DNA from: Flavivirga amylovorans
GTDB taxonomy: Bacteria > Bacteroidota > Bacteroidia > Flavobacteriales > Flavobacteriaceae
Length of the DNA stretch: 64,000 nucleotides
Direction of reading: 5' to 3'
Assembly (NCBI RefSeq): GCF_030540875.1
Contig: NZ_JAUOEM010000003.1
Coordinates: 372,001 to 436,000, forward strand
Shown here: positions 44,000 through 53,009 of the stretch, one piece after another
How the letters are laid out: the number at the start of each line of letters is the position of its first letter
Position numbering within the stretch: the stretch's first letter is position 1
Position numbers and translations under genes: made by a program
Notes under the pieces: model-generated
Told to the model about the DNA's origin: nothing
Database searches by the model: none
Seen by the model: only the letters and a program-made list of their open reading frames with translations

Positions 44000-44671
44000 A
44001 TGCGCAAGAAGATATTTAAAGTTTTTCTTTTGGGATTGTTTAGTTTCTGTACTAGCTGTTTCGAAATTATAGAAGAGGTTAGTTTCAATAAAGATGGTTC
44101 GGGTCATGTTACACTCACCATGAATCTAAGCCAGAGTAAAACGAAGTTAAATTCTATGATGCTACTTGATAGCGTTAACAATTATAAGGTACCTTCTAAA
44201 ACAGAGATTAAAAATAAAATAGCTCAAGTCATCCAGAAAGTAAAACAAATTGAAGGTATTTCAAACGTTCAAAATTCTTCTAATTTTAACGAATATATTT
44301 TTGTGGTTTCTTGTGATTTTACAAATGTTGAAGCCTTAAATATGGTAATCTCTAATTTTAGCTCAAAAAAAGAGGCAGCCATCATAAAACAACAAAAGCA
44401 TTTTAGTTTCGATACATCTAAAAATACGTTTACAAGAAACTATCATTATGATCTTTCCAAAGCATTTGAAAAAACAAACATGGAAGATCGTAAGGTGTTC
44501 GAAACGGCTACAATGACTACTATTTATCGTTTTGAAAGCCCAATTGTTTCATCAAAAAATCCCACTGCTAAAATATCAGGGAGTAAAAAAGCAATTATGC
44601 TAAAGGTGAATGCTCAAGATGTCATTAAAAATAAAAATTCAATCAAAAACCAAATAAAACTACTCAAGTAA
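44000..44671 (+). CDS. lipoprotein, first gene of an exported three-gene cluster
   Basis: 223 aa from ATG 44000; an in-frame GTG lies 3 nt earlier. Lipobox FCTSC. The mature part begins with FEIIEEVSFNKDGSGHVTLTMNLS, a pattern seen in Bacteroidota lipoproteins of unknown function. It is followed by helices and a C-terminal beta region. The stop is 5 nt before the next gene, so it is cotranscribed with the two genes downstream. Function is unknown. Confidence 0.75.
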   Translation: MRKKIFKVFLLGLFSFCTSCFEIIEEVSFNKDGSGHVTLTMNLSQSKTKLNSMMLLDSVNNYKVPSKTEIKNKIAQVIQKVKQIEGISNVQNSSNFNEYIFVVSCDFTNVEALNMVISNFSSKKEAAIIKQQKHFSFDTSKNTFTRNYHYDLSKAFEKTNMEDRKVFETATMTTIYRFESPIVSSKNPTAKISGSKKAIMLKVNAQDVIKNKNSIKNQIKLLK

Positions 44672-44676
44672 TTATC

Positions 44677-46395
44677 ATGAAAAAAAACCTACTATTAGCG
44701 GCTGTTTTTATATCATTTGTAAGTATAGCGCAAAACATTGAAAGCAAAATACCAAGCAGCTCAGAGGCCGTTATTTCCATAAATGGAGATCGTATAATCG
44801 AGTTGATTTCCATTACCGAATTTGATAATTTTAATTTTGCTAAAAAAATATTTAAAAAGGTAAATAGAAAAACGGATTCTACTTTTATTGTGTCTAGTAT
44901 TAAAGACCTCGGGTTCGACATAAACTCAAAAGCATTTTACTTTTATACGAGAACAGATAGTATCAGTTATCATAATTTTTTAGTTAAGTTGACCGATAAA
45001 AATAAGTTTGAAAGCTTATTGTCTACAAGGGATAAAGAAAAAATCATTTCAGAAGGAGGACTACATATCATGGCAGATAACAGTTCCATTACCGTATGGA
45101 ATGATAACTTACTTTTATTTACAGGGTATGAAAAGCATTATAACTACTTTAAAGAAAATGAAGAACGCTTTATGGCCGAACCAGAAAATGAAGGGGTATC
45201 ATATTATAAAGTGAAGAAAAAAATCACTTCTCGATGGACCAAAGCACATGCTCTAAATATTTTTAAAGGACATGGGGGAACTTCTATTTCAAATAGTAAA
45301 AACTATATAGCAAGTAAAGATAAAAATGCAGTAGCATCTGTTTGGGTTCAAAACTACAGTCAATTAATTTTTGGAGCTATGTCTGGTATCTATAATAAAA
45401 TGGGTGTTTCAAGTCTAGACGCATTAAAGTCTGCATCCAATTTATACGGGGTTAAAAGTATAACGGCTAATTTATATTTTGATGAAGAAGCTACTAGATT
45501 GACTACCCAAATGGAAGTGAGTTCTGAATGGCAAAAGACATTTAAAAGTTTCTATAATTCTAAAATGAACAAGAACTTTTATAATTATTTCAATCAGAAT
45601 GATATCTTGGCTTATATGAGCTTTTCTATGAATACACAGGCGCTTCTGGAAGAATACCCTGCATTAATGACGAGCATGTATGGTGGAATTATGCCAAATT
45701 ATAAGGAGGAAGTGAACCTAAGCGGCGAATTTTTATCTCTTTTATTAGATGAAGAAGCCATAGGGGAATTAATGACTGGTGATATGTTATTTGTGTTGAA
45801 TGATTTTGGAGAGAAAGAAGTAACCTATACAACATACGAATACGACGAGAATTATAAAAGCAAAGAAGTAACAAAGACAAAAAAAGAAGTCGTACCCGAT
45901 TTTATGATCATGATTGGGTCTAAAAAAGAAGCCTTGCTAAATAAGGTTGTTCGTTTAGGTATTAAACATAAACTAATTGCAAATAAAGAAGGTTATTATA
46001 AGATAAATGTACCCAAAAAAGACATGCCATTCGATTTATATGTGGTAGTGAAAAATGATATTTTATTCTTTACTAGCTCTGAGGAGAAAATCTCGAATAT
46101 TGTGAATAACCGCTATGTTAAGAATTTAGGAAAGCATCAAAAACTAATAAAAAATAATAGCTCTGTATTTTATATAAATGGGGAGAAACTAATATCTAAA
46201 GTCCCAGTTTCAGAACTAAGCAGGAAAGAGCGTAGATATTTTGATTATGCCAAGGACAATCTTAAAGATGCCTATTTTAAATCCTCTAAGATGAAAGGAA
46301 ATAAAATACAATCAGAAATAAAAATCAATACGTCAAATTCTCATGGAAATTCATTAAACGTATTTTTTAATCTTATTGAAGCTCTAGCTAAGTAA
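44677..46395 (+). CDS. exported protein resembling DUF4836
   Basis: 572 aa with signal peptide (ends VSIAQ). The N-terminus reads like DUF4836 proteins (IPSSSEAVISINGDRIIELI) in which a threshold-type domain is repeated. The middle includes KKEVVPDFMIMIGSKKEALLNKVV, and a C-terminal domain follows (SSVFYINGEKLISKVPVSEL). The family is only roughly recognised, and no catalytic motif is visible. Central member of a three-gene operon (5-6 nt gaps). Confidence 0.65.
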   Translation: MKKNLLLAAVFISFVSIAQNIESKIPSSSEAVISINGDRIIELISITEFDNFNFAKKIFKKVNRKTDSTFIVSSIKDLGFDINSKAFYFYTRTDSISYHNFLVKLTDKNKFESLLSTRDKEKIISEGGLHIMADNSSITVWNDNLLLFTGYEKHYNYFKENEERFMAEPENEGVSYYKVKKKITSRWTKAHALNIFKGHGGTSISNSKNYIASKDKNAVASVWVQNYSQLIFGAMSGIYNKMGVSSLDALKSASNLYGVKSITANLYFDEEATRLTTQMEVSSEWQKTFKSFYNSKMNKNFYNYFNQNDILAYMSFSMNTQALLEEYPALMTSMYGGIMPNYKEEVNLSGEFLSLLLDEEAIGELMTGDMLFVLNDFGEKEVTYTTYEYDENYKSKEVTKTKKEVVPDFMIMIGSKKEALLNKVVRLGIKHKLIANKEGYYKINVPKKDMPFDLYVVVKNDILFFTSSEEKISNIVNNRYVKNLGKHQKLIKNNSSVFYINGEKLISKVPVSELSRKERRYFDYAKDNLKDAYFKSSKMKGNKIQSEIKINTSNSHGNSLNVFFNLIEALAK

Positions 46396-46401
46396 AGGTA
46401 A

Positions 46402-47742
46402 ATGAAAAAAAAGCTAGGTTATCTTTTATTGGCTATTACTATTGCGGTTCTGGTACTATATCTTTTTAGGTATAAGCGTTCTTTAATAATAGAAAATAAA
46501 ATCCCGATTACCGCTACCGAGATCTTGCAAATTGATCTTCGACAAATAGAACATCATTTGTTAGTTGATGCGATTAAGAATCCATTTAAATACATTAGCT
46601 TTAAGTCTAAAGAAGAAAAACACAAATCATCATTCAACAACGCATTTGTTATTCCAAGAAACCTGTTTTTTTTCTCCAACAAATCTAATTTTAAAGGAGC
46701 TTGGTTTAGTAATGCCATAAAGATTAAAGATCATACTGAACTTAGAGATTGTTTGTTGCAAGAAGGGTTTAAAGAATCTACAGATAAAAAACTGGAATTG
46801 TTTAGTAAGGGTAAAATTGTGATAGCGGTATCTGGTGAAAAGGTTTTAATTGTATATAAAAAGCAACAACATACATCTGTAAATACAGCTATTCAAACTG
46901 TTTTTAAAGAAACTAATTTTTATAAAAAAGACAAGGATCTACTCAAGCTAATTTCGAATTCAAAAAGTGATATTACCTATGCCAGTTTAGATGACGATCT
47001 TTTAGAAGCAGATTTTAAAAAGGGCCTTTTTGAAATTAAAGGAACGCTCCGTTCTAATCTATTTATAACAGATACTTACTTTAAGCATTCCGACAATTCA
47101 ATTGGATTTTTTGCAAGTAAAATAAATAAAGATCATCATCTCTTCAGCTCTTTTATATTGGATAAGAACAAGAAGAAATTCGACAATTTCACAAAACTAT
47201 CGATGGATTCTATTGTTGATAATTGGAATGGAAATATAACGTTTAATTTAAAAGCTATTACTAAAGAAGTTGATACTATTGTTACGTATGAGTACGATGA
47301 TGATTTTAATAAAATAGAGAAAAAATCTGTTCAAAAGCTTAATACCCCAAATACGACAATTACTTTAGGAAATGAGGCTAATCTATACGAGTATTTTTAT
47401 AAAAATAAAGCCATACAAATTATTGAAAATGACACACTTTTTGCAAGTATACCTATTTATAAAATGTATGCAAGAAGACAAGATAGTCGCTTAACTATTT
47501 TTACTAAAAAGCAGTTTCGTAGTGATTTGTTAAAAGAAGAAACGTATAAATTAAAAGCTTATATAGATATTAATGGTTATTTAGCAAACCCATTAGAGTT
47601 TTCTTTAACACCTATTAAAAAGGACTATTTGCAATTGTTAAGGCATGCTTCGGCCAAACTAACAATAAATGATGAGTTATTGATACAAGTGAGCTTGAAG
47701 GAGCATAGTCGTAATTTTCTTGGTCAATTTATAAAGCCTTAA
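46402..47742 (+). CDS. membrane-anchored exported protein related to the preceding gene
   Basis: 446 aa. It begins with a single hydrophobic helix (LGYLLLAITIAVLVLYLFRY) that looks like an anchor, not a cleaved signal. The body has the same style as the preceding protein (ITATEILQIDLRQIEHHLLVDAI near the N-terminus, NEANLYEYFYKNKAIQIIEND). It is probably a shorter paralogue that stays in the inner membrane. No family is firmly recognised. It is the last gene of the trio. Confidence 0.6.
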   Translation: MKKKLGYLLLAITIAVLVLYLFRYKRSLIIENKIPITATEILQIDLRQIEHHLLVDAIKNPFKYISFKSKEEKHKSSFNNAFVIPRNLFFFSNKSNFKGAWFSNAIKIKDHTELRDCLLQEGFKESTDKKLELFSKGKIVIAVSGEKVLIVYKKQQHTSVNTAIQTVFKETNFYKKDKDLLKLISNSKSDITYASLDDDLLEADFKKGLFEIKGTLRSNLFITDTYFKHSDNSIGFFASKINKDHHLFSSFILDKNKKKFDNFTKLSMDSIVDNWNGNITFNLKAITKEVDTIVTYEYDDDFNKIEKKSVQKLNTPNTTITLGNEANLYEYFYKNKAIQIIENDTLFASIPIYKMYARRQDSRLTIFTKKQFRSDLLKEETYKLKAYIDINGYLANPLEFSLTPIKKDYLQLLRHASAKLTINDELLIQVSLKEHSRNFLGQFIKP

Positions 47743-47899
47743 TCGGGATCTGTTTTATTGTTTATATACTATGGTGCTGGGATTAAAAGAACTACCATCA
47801 ATGCTTCTTGCTAATCAAAAGTGATTCCTTTTTGTGTTACTGTTACAAACTTCATTCTAGAGTGTTTAGTGAATTAATTAGACATACGGGATATAAATT

Positions 47900-47930
47900 T
47901 TTGTCACAATTAATAAAGAACGTATTTTTC
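47900..47930 (+). promoter_or_regulatory. promoter for the TruA-like gene
   Basis: TTTG (47900-47903), 19-nt spacer, TATTTTTC (47923-47930), one mismatch from TAnnTTTG, 21 nt before the ATG. Confidence 0.55.
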
Positions 47931-47951
47931 GACCCTGATTTAAATTAAAAA

Positions 47952-48728
47952 ATGAAAAAATATTTTTACGTTTTTACTATCCAATATTTAGGATATCGTT
48001 TTCACGGTTGGCAGAAGCAGCCCAATGTAAAAACGCTTCATTTGATGGTAGACAGAACTTTAAATTTTATTCTTGAAGGCAAGCGATTTAAGAGTTTAAG
48101 TTCTGGTAGAACAGATGCTATGGTATCTGCCGAAAATGCTGCCTTTGAATTGTTTCTGTTTGACCCTATTGAAGATCATGAAGCTTTTTTAGACCTTTTT
48201 AATCATAACCTGCCTCAAGATATAAGAGCGACTAGTATACGAGAAGTAAACGCAGAGTTTAATATCATAAACCACTCAAAAATTAAAGAATATCTTTATT
48301 TGTTTACTTTCGGAGAAAAATGCCATCCATTTTGTGCTCCAATCATGACAACCATCCTTGATGATCTGGATATTCATGTTATGAAACAAGCTGCTAAACT
48401 TTTTGAAGGTGAACACTATTTTAAATCATATTGCTATAAGCCTACAGATCAAGGTATTTATAATAGAGAAATTTTACTATGCGAATTAGTAGAGAACACG
48501 ATTTATTCAGCTAATTTTTTTCCTAAAAACTCTTATATATTAAGAGTGAAAGGAAAAGGATTTATGAGAAACCAGATACGATTAATGATGGGAACACTAA
48601 TCGATTTAGGAAAAGGCAAACTAACAATAGAGGCTATTAAAACAAGCCTATTACCCAATAACAATACAAGAATGGAGTATATAGCACCTGCATCAGGACT
48701 AATTCTTAACAAGATTGAATTTGAATAA
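47952..48728 (+). CDS. truA: TruA-family tRNA pseudouridine synthase
   Basis: 258 aa. The N-terminal motif is YLGYRFHGWQKQPN. The catalytic-loop SSGRTDAMVSA includes the nucleophile Asp55 (canonical SGRTDxGVHA, so the residues after the Asp are altered: A-M-V-S-A). The C-terminal RNA-binding part has RVKGKGFMRNQIRLMMGTLIDLGKG. TruA makes pseudouridine at tRNA positions 38-40. The changed loop suggests a paralogue with different substrate preference, but the Asp is intact. It has its own promoter. Confidence 0.8.
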   Translation: MKKYFYVFTIQYLGYRFHGWQKQPNVKTLHLMVDRTLNFILEGKRFKSLSSGRTDAMVSAENAAFELFLFDPIEDHEAFLDLFNHNLPQDIRATSIREVNAEFNIINHSKIKEYLYLFTFGEKCHPFCAPIMTTILDDLDIHVMKQAAKLFEGEHYFKSYCYKPTDQGIYNREILLCELVENTIYSANFFPKNSYILRVKGKGFMRNQIRLMMGTLIDLGKGKLTIEAIKTSLLPNNNTRMEYIAPASGLILNKIEFE

Positions 48729-48817
48729 TTAAGTGATTTTTGTAATTTACCTCACATTATATTAAAGCGCTAACCAAATTTTAACACGATAATCAATTTT
48801 TAAAATACATAATAAAC

Positions 48818-49498
48818 ATGAGTGTAACTGTTCCAAAAGAAGCATTAGATTTTTTCAAAAAATTAGAAAAAAATAACAATAGAGATTGGTTTAATGAAAG
48901 AAAGAAAGAATTTAAGACCATGGAAGCGGAGGTTAAACAAGTCTATAACTCGATTTTCGATACTCTTAACACACATGACGAAGTTGATAAGATAAAAATG
49001 TTTAGAATTTATAGAGACGTACGTTTTTCAAAAAACAAAGATCCTTATAAAACACATTTTGGAGGGTCGTTTCATAGAACAAAGCCTAGATTAAGAGGAG
49101 GTTACTATCTTCACATTCAGCCAAATAATGAAAGCTTTATTGCTACAGGTTTTTGGGAACCAGCTCCAGCGGATTTATTGCGTATTAGAAAAGAATTCGA
49201 AATGGACGATAGCGAAATTCGTGAGATACTAGCCAATAAAAAGTTCAACACTGTTTGGGGTGATAGTTTTGTTGGTGACGAGGTGAAAACAGCTCCAAAA
49301 GGCTTTAGCAAAGAACATAAAGCGATTGATCTGATAAAAAAGAAACAATATATATTCACTAAGAAGTATACAGATAAAGACGTTCTGGATGCTAACTTCA
49401 TAAAAAACGTAAACGAGTCATTTAAGGCTATTAGACCTTATTTTGATTATATGAGTGATGTGCTCACCACAGATTTAAATGGTGTTTCTTTAATTTAA
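48818..49498 (+). CDS. DUF2461 domain-containing protein
   Basis: 226 aa. It matches DUF2461 throughout: FFKKLEKNNNRDWFNERKKEF, FRIYRDVRFSKNKDPYKTHFGG, GGYYLHIQPNNESFIATGFW and YFDYMSDVL. The protein is cytoplasmic, conserved across Bacteroidota, and its role is unknown. It is monocistronic. Confidence 0.9.
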   Translation: MSVTVPKEALDFFKKLEKNNNRDWFNERKKEFKTMEAEVKQVYNSIFDTLNTHDEVDKIKMFRIYRDVRFSKNKDPYKTHFGGSFHRTKPRLRGGYYLHIQPNNESFIATGFWEPAPADLLRIRKEFEMDDSEIREILANKKFNTVWGDSFVGDEVKTAPKGFSKEHKAIDLIKKKQYIFTKKYTDKDVLDANFIKNVNESFKAIRPYFDYMSDVLTTDLNGVSLI

Positions 49499-49500
49499 CT

Positions 49501-49652
49501 TGTCATTTCGAGACCTTGAAAATTTTTTTATCAAGCGTATGAAATGACGTTATCAGATGTCATTCAGAAGGAGGAACGACTGAAGAATCTCTAGAAATTT
49601 ATCCAAAGATTCTTCGCTTTAGCCTGTCTTGAGCGAAGTCGAAAGGCTCTGA
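49501..49652. repeat. cluster of three dispersed palindromic repeats
   Basis: Three adjacent inverted repeats: TGTCATTTCG ... GAAATGACG (49501-49548), GAAGAATCT ... AGATTCTTC (~49582-49616), and AGCCTGTCTTGAGCGAAGTC ... GGCT (49621-49649). They are related to the elements at 8717 and 16887. There is no gene in 49500-49776. Confidence 0.7.
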
Positions 49653-49689
49653 CAAATAACTTTAAATTAACCACTTATAAAATAACGTC

Positions 49690-49722
49690 AATGGTAGGAG
49701 AGAATCGACGTGGTAATCTTTC
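49690..49722. repeat. half-copy of the 8556-8650 palindromic element
   Basis: GGAGAGAATCGACGTGGTAA and following bases match one arm of the element at 8556-8650. The other arm is missing. Confidence 0.55.
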
Positions 49723-49776
49723 TAGTTCAACTAAATATCACTTGAATTTGTATGCCCCCCTCAGAATCTTTTTAAT

Positions 49777-50193
49777 CTATACAGCAGTAAGCAACTCTGG
49801 TTTTTCGAAAAGTTGAATATTACTAAGAATGCGTTCTTTAACAATACGCATCATCCGTTTATTTAAAGCAGATGAATTTAGTATATATAACTCATATTCT
49901 TCAACAGTAAATTGTCCAATAATCATACCTTTTAAAGAATTTCTGAACTTCATATCTCTTTGAATCGCATTTTCAATATAGGAAATTCGTTTCTCTATAG
50001 ATAAATCATAAAAACCTGATTTATGTTTAACAATATAGTTTTTAAAAACCGCTATGAGCAAATCACTTTGCAACTTTACTATGGGTCTTAAAACTAAGTT
50101 TTGAAAACGCTCATCACCACTCATCGTATCATTAATAGTAGTAGAAAGAACTTCTGGACGAATACTTTTTAGGTTAAATTGTCTTGTGTTCAT
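49777..50193 (-). CDS. hypothetical protein conserved in style, unknown function
   Basis: 138 aa, all-helical by composition, no signal peptide and no metal motif. It begins MNTRQFNLKSIRPEVLSTTINDTMSG. Residues ~90-105 read LKGMIIGQFTVEEYELYI. It is transcribed alone toward the repeat cluster. I do not recognise the family. Confidence 0.6.
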   Translation of the reverse strand: MNTRQFNLKSIRPEVLSTTINDTMSGDERFQNLVLRPIVKLQSDLLIAVFKNYIVKHKSGFYDLSIEKRISYIENAIQRDMKFRNSLKGMIIGQFTVEEYELYILNSSALNKRMMRIVKERILSNIQLFEKPELLTAV

Positions 50194-50275
50194 GATATTG
50201 GTTTTTATAAAAGTATCGATTATTGAAACTAAAAAAAAACCAGATAGCTCATAATTGTTAACGATCTTATCAACA

Positions 50276-50307
50276 AAAAGACTGAAAACACTTGTTTTCA
50301 GTCTTTT
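50276..50307. terminator. terminator hairpin
   Basis: AAAAGACTGAAAACAC / TTTTCAGTCTTTT with a short loop. It may serve both directions between the genes at 49777 and 50423. Confidence 0.7.
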
Positions 50308-50422
50308 ATGTGTGGTTTGTCATTCAAGATACAGACTCGTAATTTCTATTGAAATTACCTTTAAAGTGAAATTTCAACAAAATTCATTAATTTAAATAAT
50401 GGACAAATGATTAAAATGAACG

Positions 50423-51172
50423 TTAGATTTGACTCATACCTCCATCAATTTCTAATTCAACACCATTTATATAAGAAGCATCATCAGAAGCTAAGAACAA
50501 TGCTGTTTTTGCTATTTCTTCAGAAGTTCCAAAGCGGCCTAGAGGTACCATCGCTGCGAACCCGTTTCCCGTTTCCTCTAAAACGTCTTCTGGCAATCCC
50601 ATTTTTCCGTAAATAGGAGTATCAATTGGTCCTGGAGCTATAGTATTTACACGTATACCTCTAGATTTTACTTCCGATGTTAATACTTTTGAATAAGCAC
50701 GTAAAGCACCTTTACTAGCAGAGTATACTCCAAAACCATCAAAAGCTTTTTGATTAACAATAGAGCCAGTAAACAATATAGTACCGCCATCATTTAAATG
50801 TGGCAAAGCTTCTTTTGTAGCTAGAATAGGGCCTTTTACATTCGTGTTAAAAACATCATTATAATGATGTTCGTCAATCGTTTCAGTAGGAGCAATAGGG
50901 GCAATGCCTGCATTTAGAAATAAAATATCTATGTTCCCGAATCTGTCTGTTGCTTCTTTTATAAGTTTGGTATTGTCTTCTGCTTTAGAGACATCAGCCA
51001 AAACCGTAATAAAATCGCCTTCCAATGTTTCTTTTACTTCATTTAAAGCTTCTTGTCGTCTACCGGAAATAACAACTTTAGCGCCTTCTTTTAAAAATAA
51101 TTTGGCAGTTGCTAAGCCAATTCCACTGTTTGCGCCAGTTATAACGGCGACTTTGTTTTTCAATTTACTCAT
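50423..51172 (-). CDS. SDR oxidoreductase (FabG-like) under TetR control
   Basis: 249 aa classical SDR. Motifs are TGANSGIGLATAKLF (NADP loop, ~12-26), the LNAG motif in LFLNAGIAPI, catalytic Ser/Tyr/Lys in FTGSIVNQ ... YSASKGALR, and the C-terminal INGVELEIDGGMSQI typical of FabG-like enzymes. It is directly downstream of a TetR regulator gene on the same strand, and both genes have the same palindromic operator. It is probably induced by a small xenobiotic carbonyl or similar, which is inference. Confidence 0.9.
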   Translation of the reverse strand: MSKLKNKVAVITGANSGIGLATAKLFLKEGAKVVISGRRQEALNEVKETLEGDFITVLADVSKAEDNTKLIKEATDRFGNIDILFLNAGIAPIAPTETIDEHHYNDVFNTNVKGPILATKEALPHLNDGGTILFTGSIVNQKAFDGFGVYSASKGALRAYSKVLTSEVKSRGIRVNTIAPGPIDTPIYGKMGLPEDVLEETGNGFAAMVPLGRFGTSEEIAKTALFLASDDASYINGVELEIDGGMSQI

Positions 51173-51188
51173 GATTTATATATTTTTA

Positions 51189-51208
51189 TTTGAAATGATC
51201 GTTCCAAA
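51189..51208. promoter_or_regulatory. TetR operator of the SDR gene
   Basis: TTTGAAATGA-TCGTTCCAAA, an imperfect palindrome (8 of 10 positions symmetric) 17 nt upstream of the SDR start. It recurs at 51812-51831. Confidence 0.7.
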
Positions 51209-51224
51209 TAAGGTTAAAAAAAAA

Positions 51225-51806
51225 TTAAATTAATGTTTGTATAATAATTTTTGCAATAGTTTGCAATGCTTTCTTGTTTGAAATTAAAATTCCAGCAGTT
51301 CTAAACCCCTGAATAGATGAAAATAAATACAAAGCATATTCATTAGGAGTTCTATTTAGATTGATCATAGATTCTTCCTGGCCTTTACTAACTAAGTCTT
51401 CAAGAAAACCAATAAAAGAATTTTGATTGGAAGACAAAAAATTAATAATAGATGCTTCTTGATTTGCCATTTCAGATGTGCAATTAGTAATCAAACATCC
51501 CTTGTCATCTTTGTCTTCAATAATTTCTTTCAAATAAAAATCAAAAAGAAGTTCAATAGCATGCAATGAATTATCAGCTTTATTTAAAGTCTTAGATATT
51601 TTAATCAAATACGTATCTTGGTATGATTTCAAACATTCTAAAAATAAATCTAATTTGTTTCCAAAAGAGTTATATATACTTGATCTGTTAAGAGTCGTAG
51701 CATCTACTAAATCTTGCATAGATGTGGCATTATAACCCTTGTCATGAAAGACTTTTGTAGCCTTTTTTAAGACTAACTCTTTATCAAATGTTTCTACTTT
51801 TGGCAT
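51225..51806 (-). CDS. TetR/AcrR family transcriptional repressor
   Basis: The start is ATG 51806 (MPKVETFDKELVLKKATKVF), giving 193 aa. An upstream frame extension to 51854 would run through the operator and is rejected. The N-terminal HTH is clear: FHDKGYNATSMQDLVDATTLNRSSIYNSFGNKLDLF. The C-terminal ligand domain is helical (GCLITNCTSEMANQEASI), like the AcrR/TetR_C_16 group. It controls the neighbouring SDR and itself, to judge from matching operators. Confidence 0.92.
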   Translation of the reverse strand: MPKVETFDKELVLKKATKVFHDKGYNATSMQDLVDATTLNRSSIYNSFGNKLDLFLECLKSYQDTYLIKISKTLNKADNSLHAIELLFDFYLKEIIEDKDDKGCLITNCTSEMANQEASIINFLSSNQNSFIGFLEDLVSKGQEESMINLNRTPNEYALYLFSSIQGFRTAGILISNKKALQTIAKIIIQTLI

Positions 51807-51811
51807 ATTTA

Positions 51812-51831
51812 TTTGAAATGAACGTTCCAAA
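51812..51831. promoter_or_regulatory. TetR operator of the tetR gene (autoregulation)
   Basis: TTTGAAATGA-ACGTTCCAAA, identical to the SDR operator except one base, 5 nt upstream of the ATG. The overlap with the ribosome-binding region suggests direct autorepression. Confidence 0.7.
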
Positions 51832-51907
51832 TATATAAAATATTTTAGAATCAATTGTTAAATTTTTGTTATTCTAAAGAAATCAATAAAAATAACTTCA
51901 AAATATT

Positions 51908-51915
51908 TACTTTTG
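51908..51915 (+). promoter_or_regulatory. -7 box TACTTTTG
   Basis: A perfect TAnnTTTG match 16 nt before ATG 51932. Confidence 0.4.
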
Positions 51916-51931
51916 AATAAACTAGTATACT

Positions 51932-52819
51932 ATGAAATTTGGAAGTGTAGAGAATCCCGAAATAATTGATTTTACTTTGCCTAAAGACCATTTGGACACA
52001 AATAAAGTGTTAAACAAAATAAAAGATGATAACATTCCCGAAATTTATGTTGGTTGTGCAAAATGGAATAGGGCAGACCTTAAAGGGTTTTATCCAAGAG
52101 GCACTAAAGATGAGCTAACTTACTATTCAAGGCAATTCAATTCTATTGAGTTAAATGCTACATTTTATAGAATTTTTCCAGCGGAACAATTTGCTACATG
52201 GTATGATAAAACACCATCTGGATTTAAATTCTTTCCTAAATTAAATCAAGAAATAAGTCATTGGAAACGATTAAATGAAACGCAGGCTATTGTTGAAAAC
52301 TATTTATACAATGCTTCTAATTTAAAAGAAAAACTAGGAACTATTTTTTTACAAATGCATAGTAATTTTGCCCCGAAAGATTTTAATAGGGTAGTCACTT
52401 TCGTGGAAAATTGGCCAAAAGAAATGCCTTTAGCAATTGAATTTAGACATACAAATTGGTATAACGATACTACTATAGCCGAAGAATTGTACCAACTATT
52501 AGAAGAGAACAACATTTCTAATGCTATTGTAGATACCGCCGGAAGACGTGATTTAATGCATATGCGTTTAACCAATGCCACAGCATTTATCAGGTATGTT
52601 GGAGCTAATCACGAAACAGACTATTCTCGTTTAGATGATTGGGTAAAACGTTTGAAAATTTGGAAAGATTCTGGAATTAAGGAAATTGATTTTTTTATTC
52701 ATCAAAACATAGAAAAAGAATCCCCTTTATTATCTGCCTATTTTATAAAAAAATTAAATAGCGAATTAGGCTATACGCTTACCATTCCTAATGAAAGCAA
52801 ACAACAAACGTTACTTTAA
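51932..52819 (+). CDS. DUF72 family protein
   Basis: 295 aa, TIM-barrel-like DUF72. Typical motifs are IYVGCAKWNRADLKGFYPRGT, LTYYSRQFNSIELNATFYRIF, GFKFFPKLNQEISHW and AIEFRHTNW. The product is cytoplasmic. The function of DUF72 is unknown. It is monocistronic. Confidence 0.92.
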   Translation: MKFGSVENPEIIDFTLPKDHLDTNKVLNKIKDDNIPEIYVGCAKWNRADLKGFYPRGTKDELTYYSRQFNSIELNATFYRIFPAEQFATWYDKTPSGFKFFPKLNQEISHWKRLNETQAIVENYLYNASNLKEKLGTIFLQMHSNFAPKDFNRVVTFVENWPKEMPLAIEFRHTNWYNDTTIAEELYQLLEENNISNAIVDTAGRRDLMHMRLTNATAFIRYVGANHETDYSRLDDWVKRLKIWKDSGIKEIDFFIHQNIEKESPLLSAYFIKKLNSELGYTLTIPNESKQQTLL

Positions 52820-52961
52820 TATCCTGTTTTAAAATTATAAGCTATTTTAATAATCTGTTGCATTTTATTTAAAAAACAGACTATTCATTAGTTATTTTAT
52901 AAAAATTTAATACCAAAGTGTCTTATTCACCTAAAAGACTGCAATAAAAAGTAGTTTTTTA

Positions 52962-52969
52962 TAAATTTG
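52962..52969 (+). promoter_or_regulatory. -7 box TAAATTTG for the leu operon
   Basis: A perfect TAnnTTTG match 40 nt upstream of leuC. No T-box or attenuator stem-loop is apparent in the short leader. Confidence 0.5.
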
Positions 52970-53009
52970 CTTACCTGTAATATACAATACATTAATTTTA
53001 AAATATTTT

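Noticed and set aside
51807-51854. Longer N-terminus for the TetR protein
   Set aside because: It would place the operator within the coding region. The ATG at 51806 begins the normal TetR HTH.
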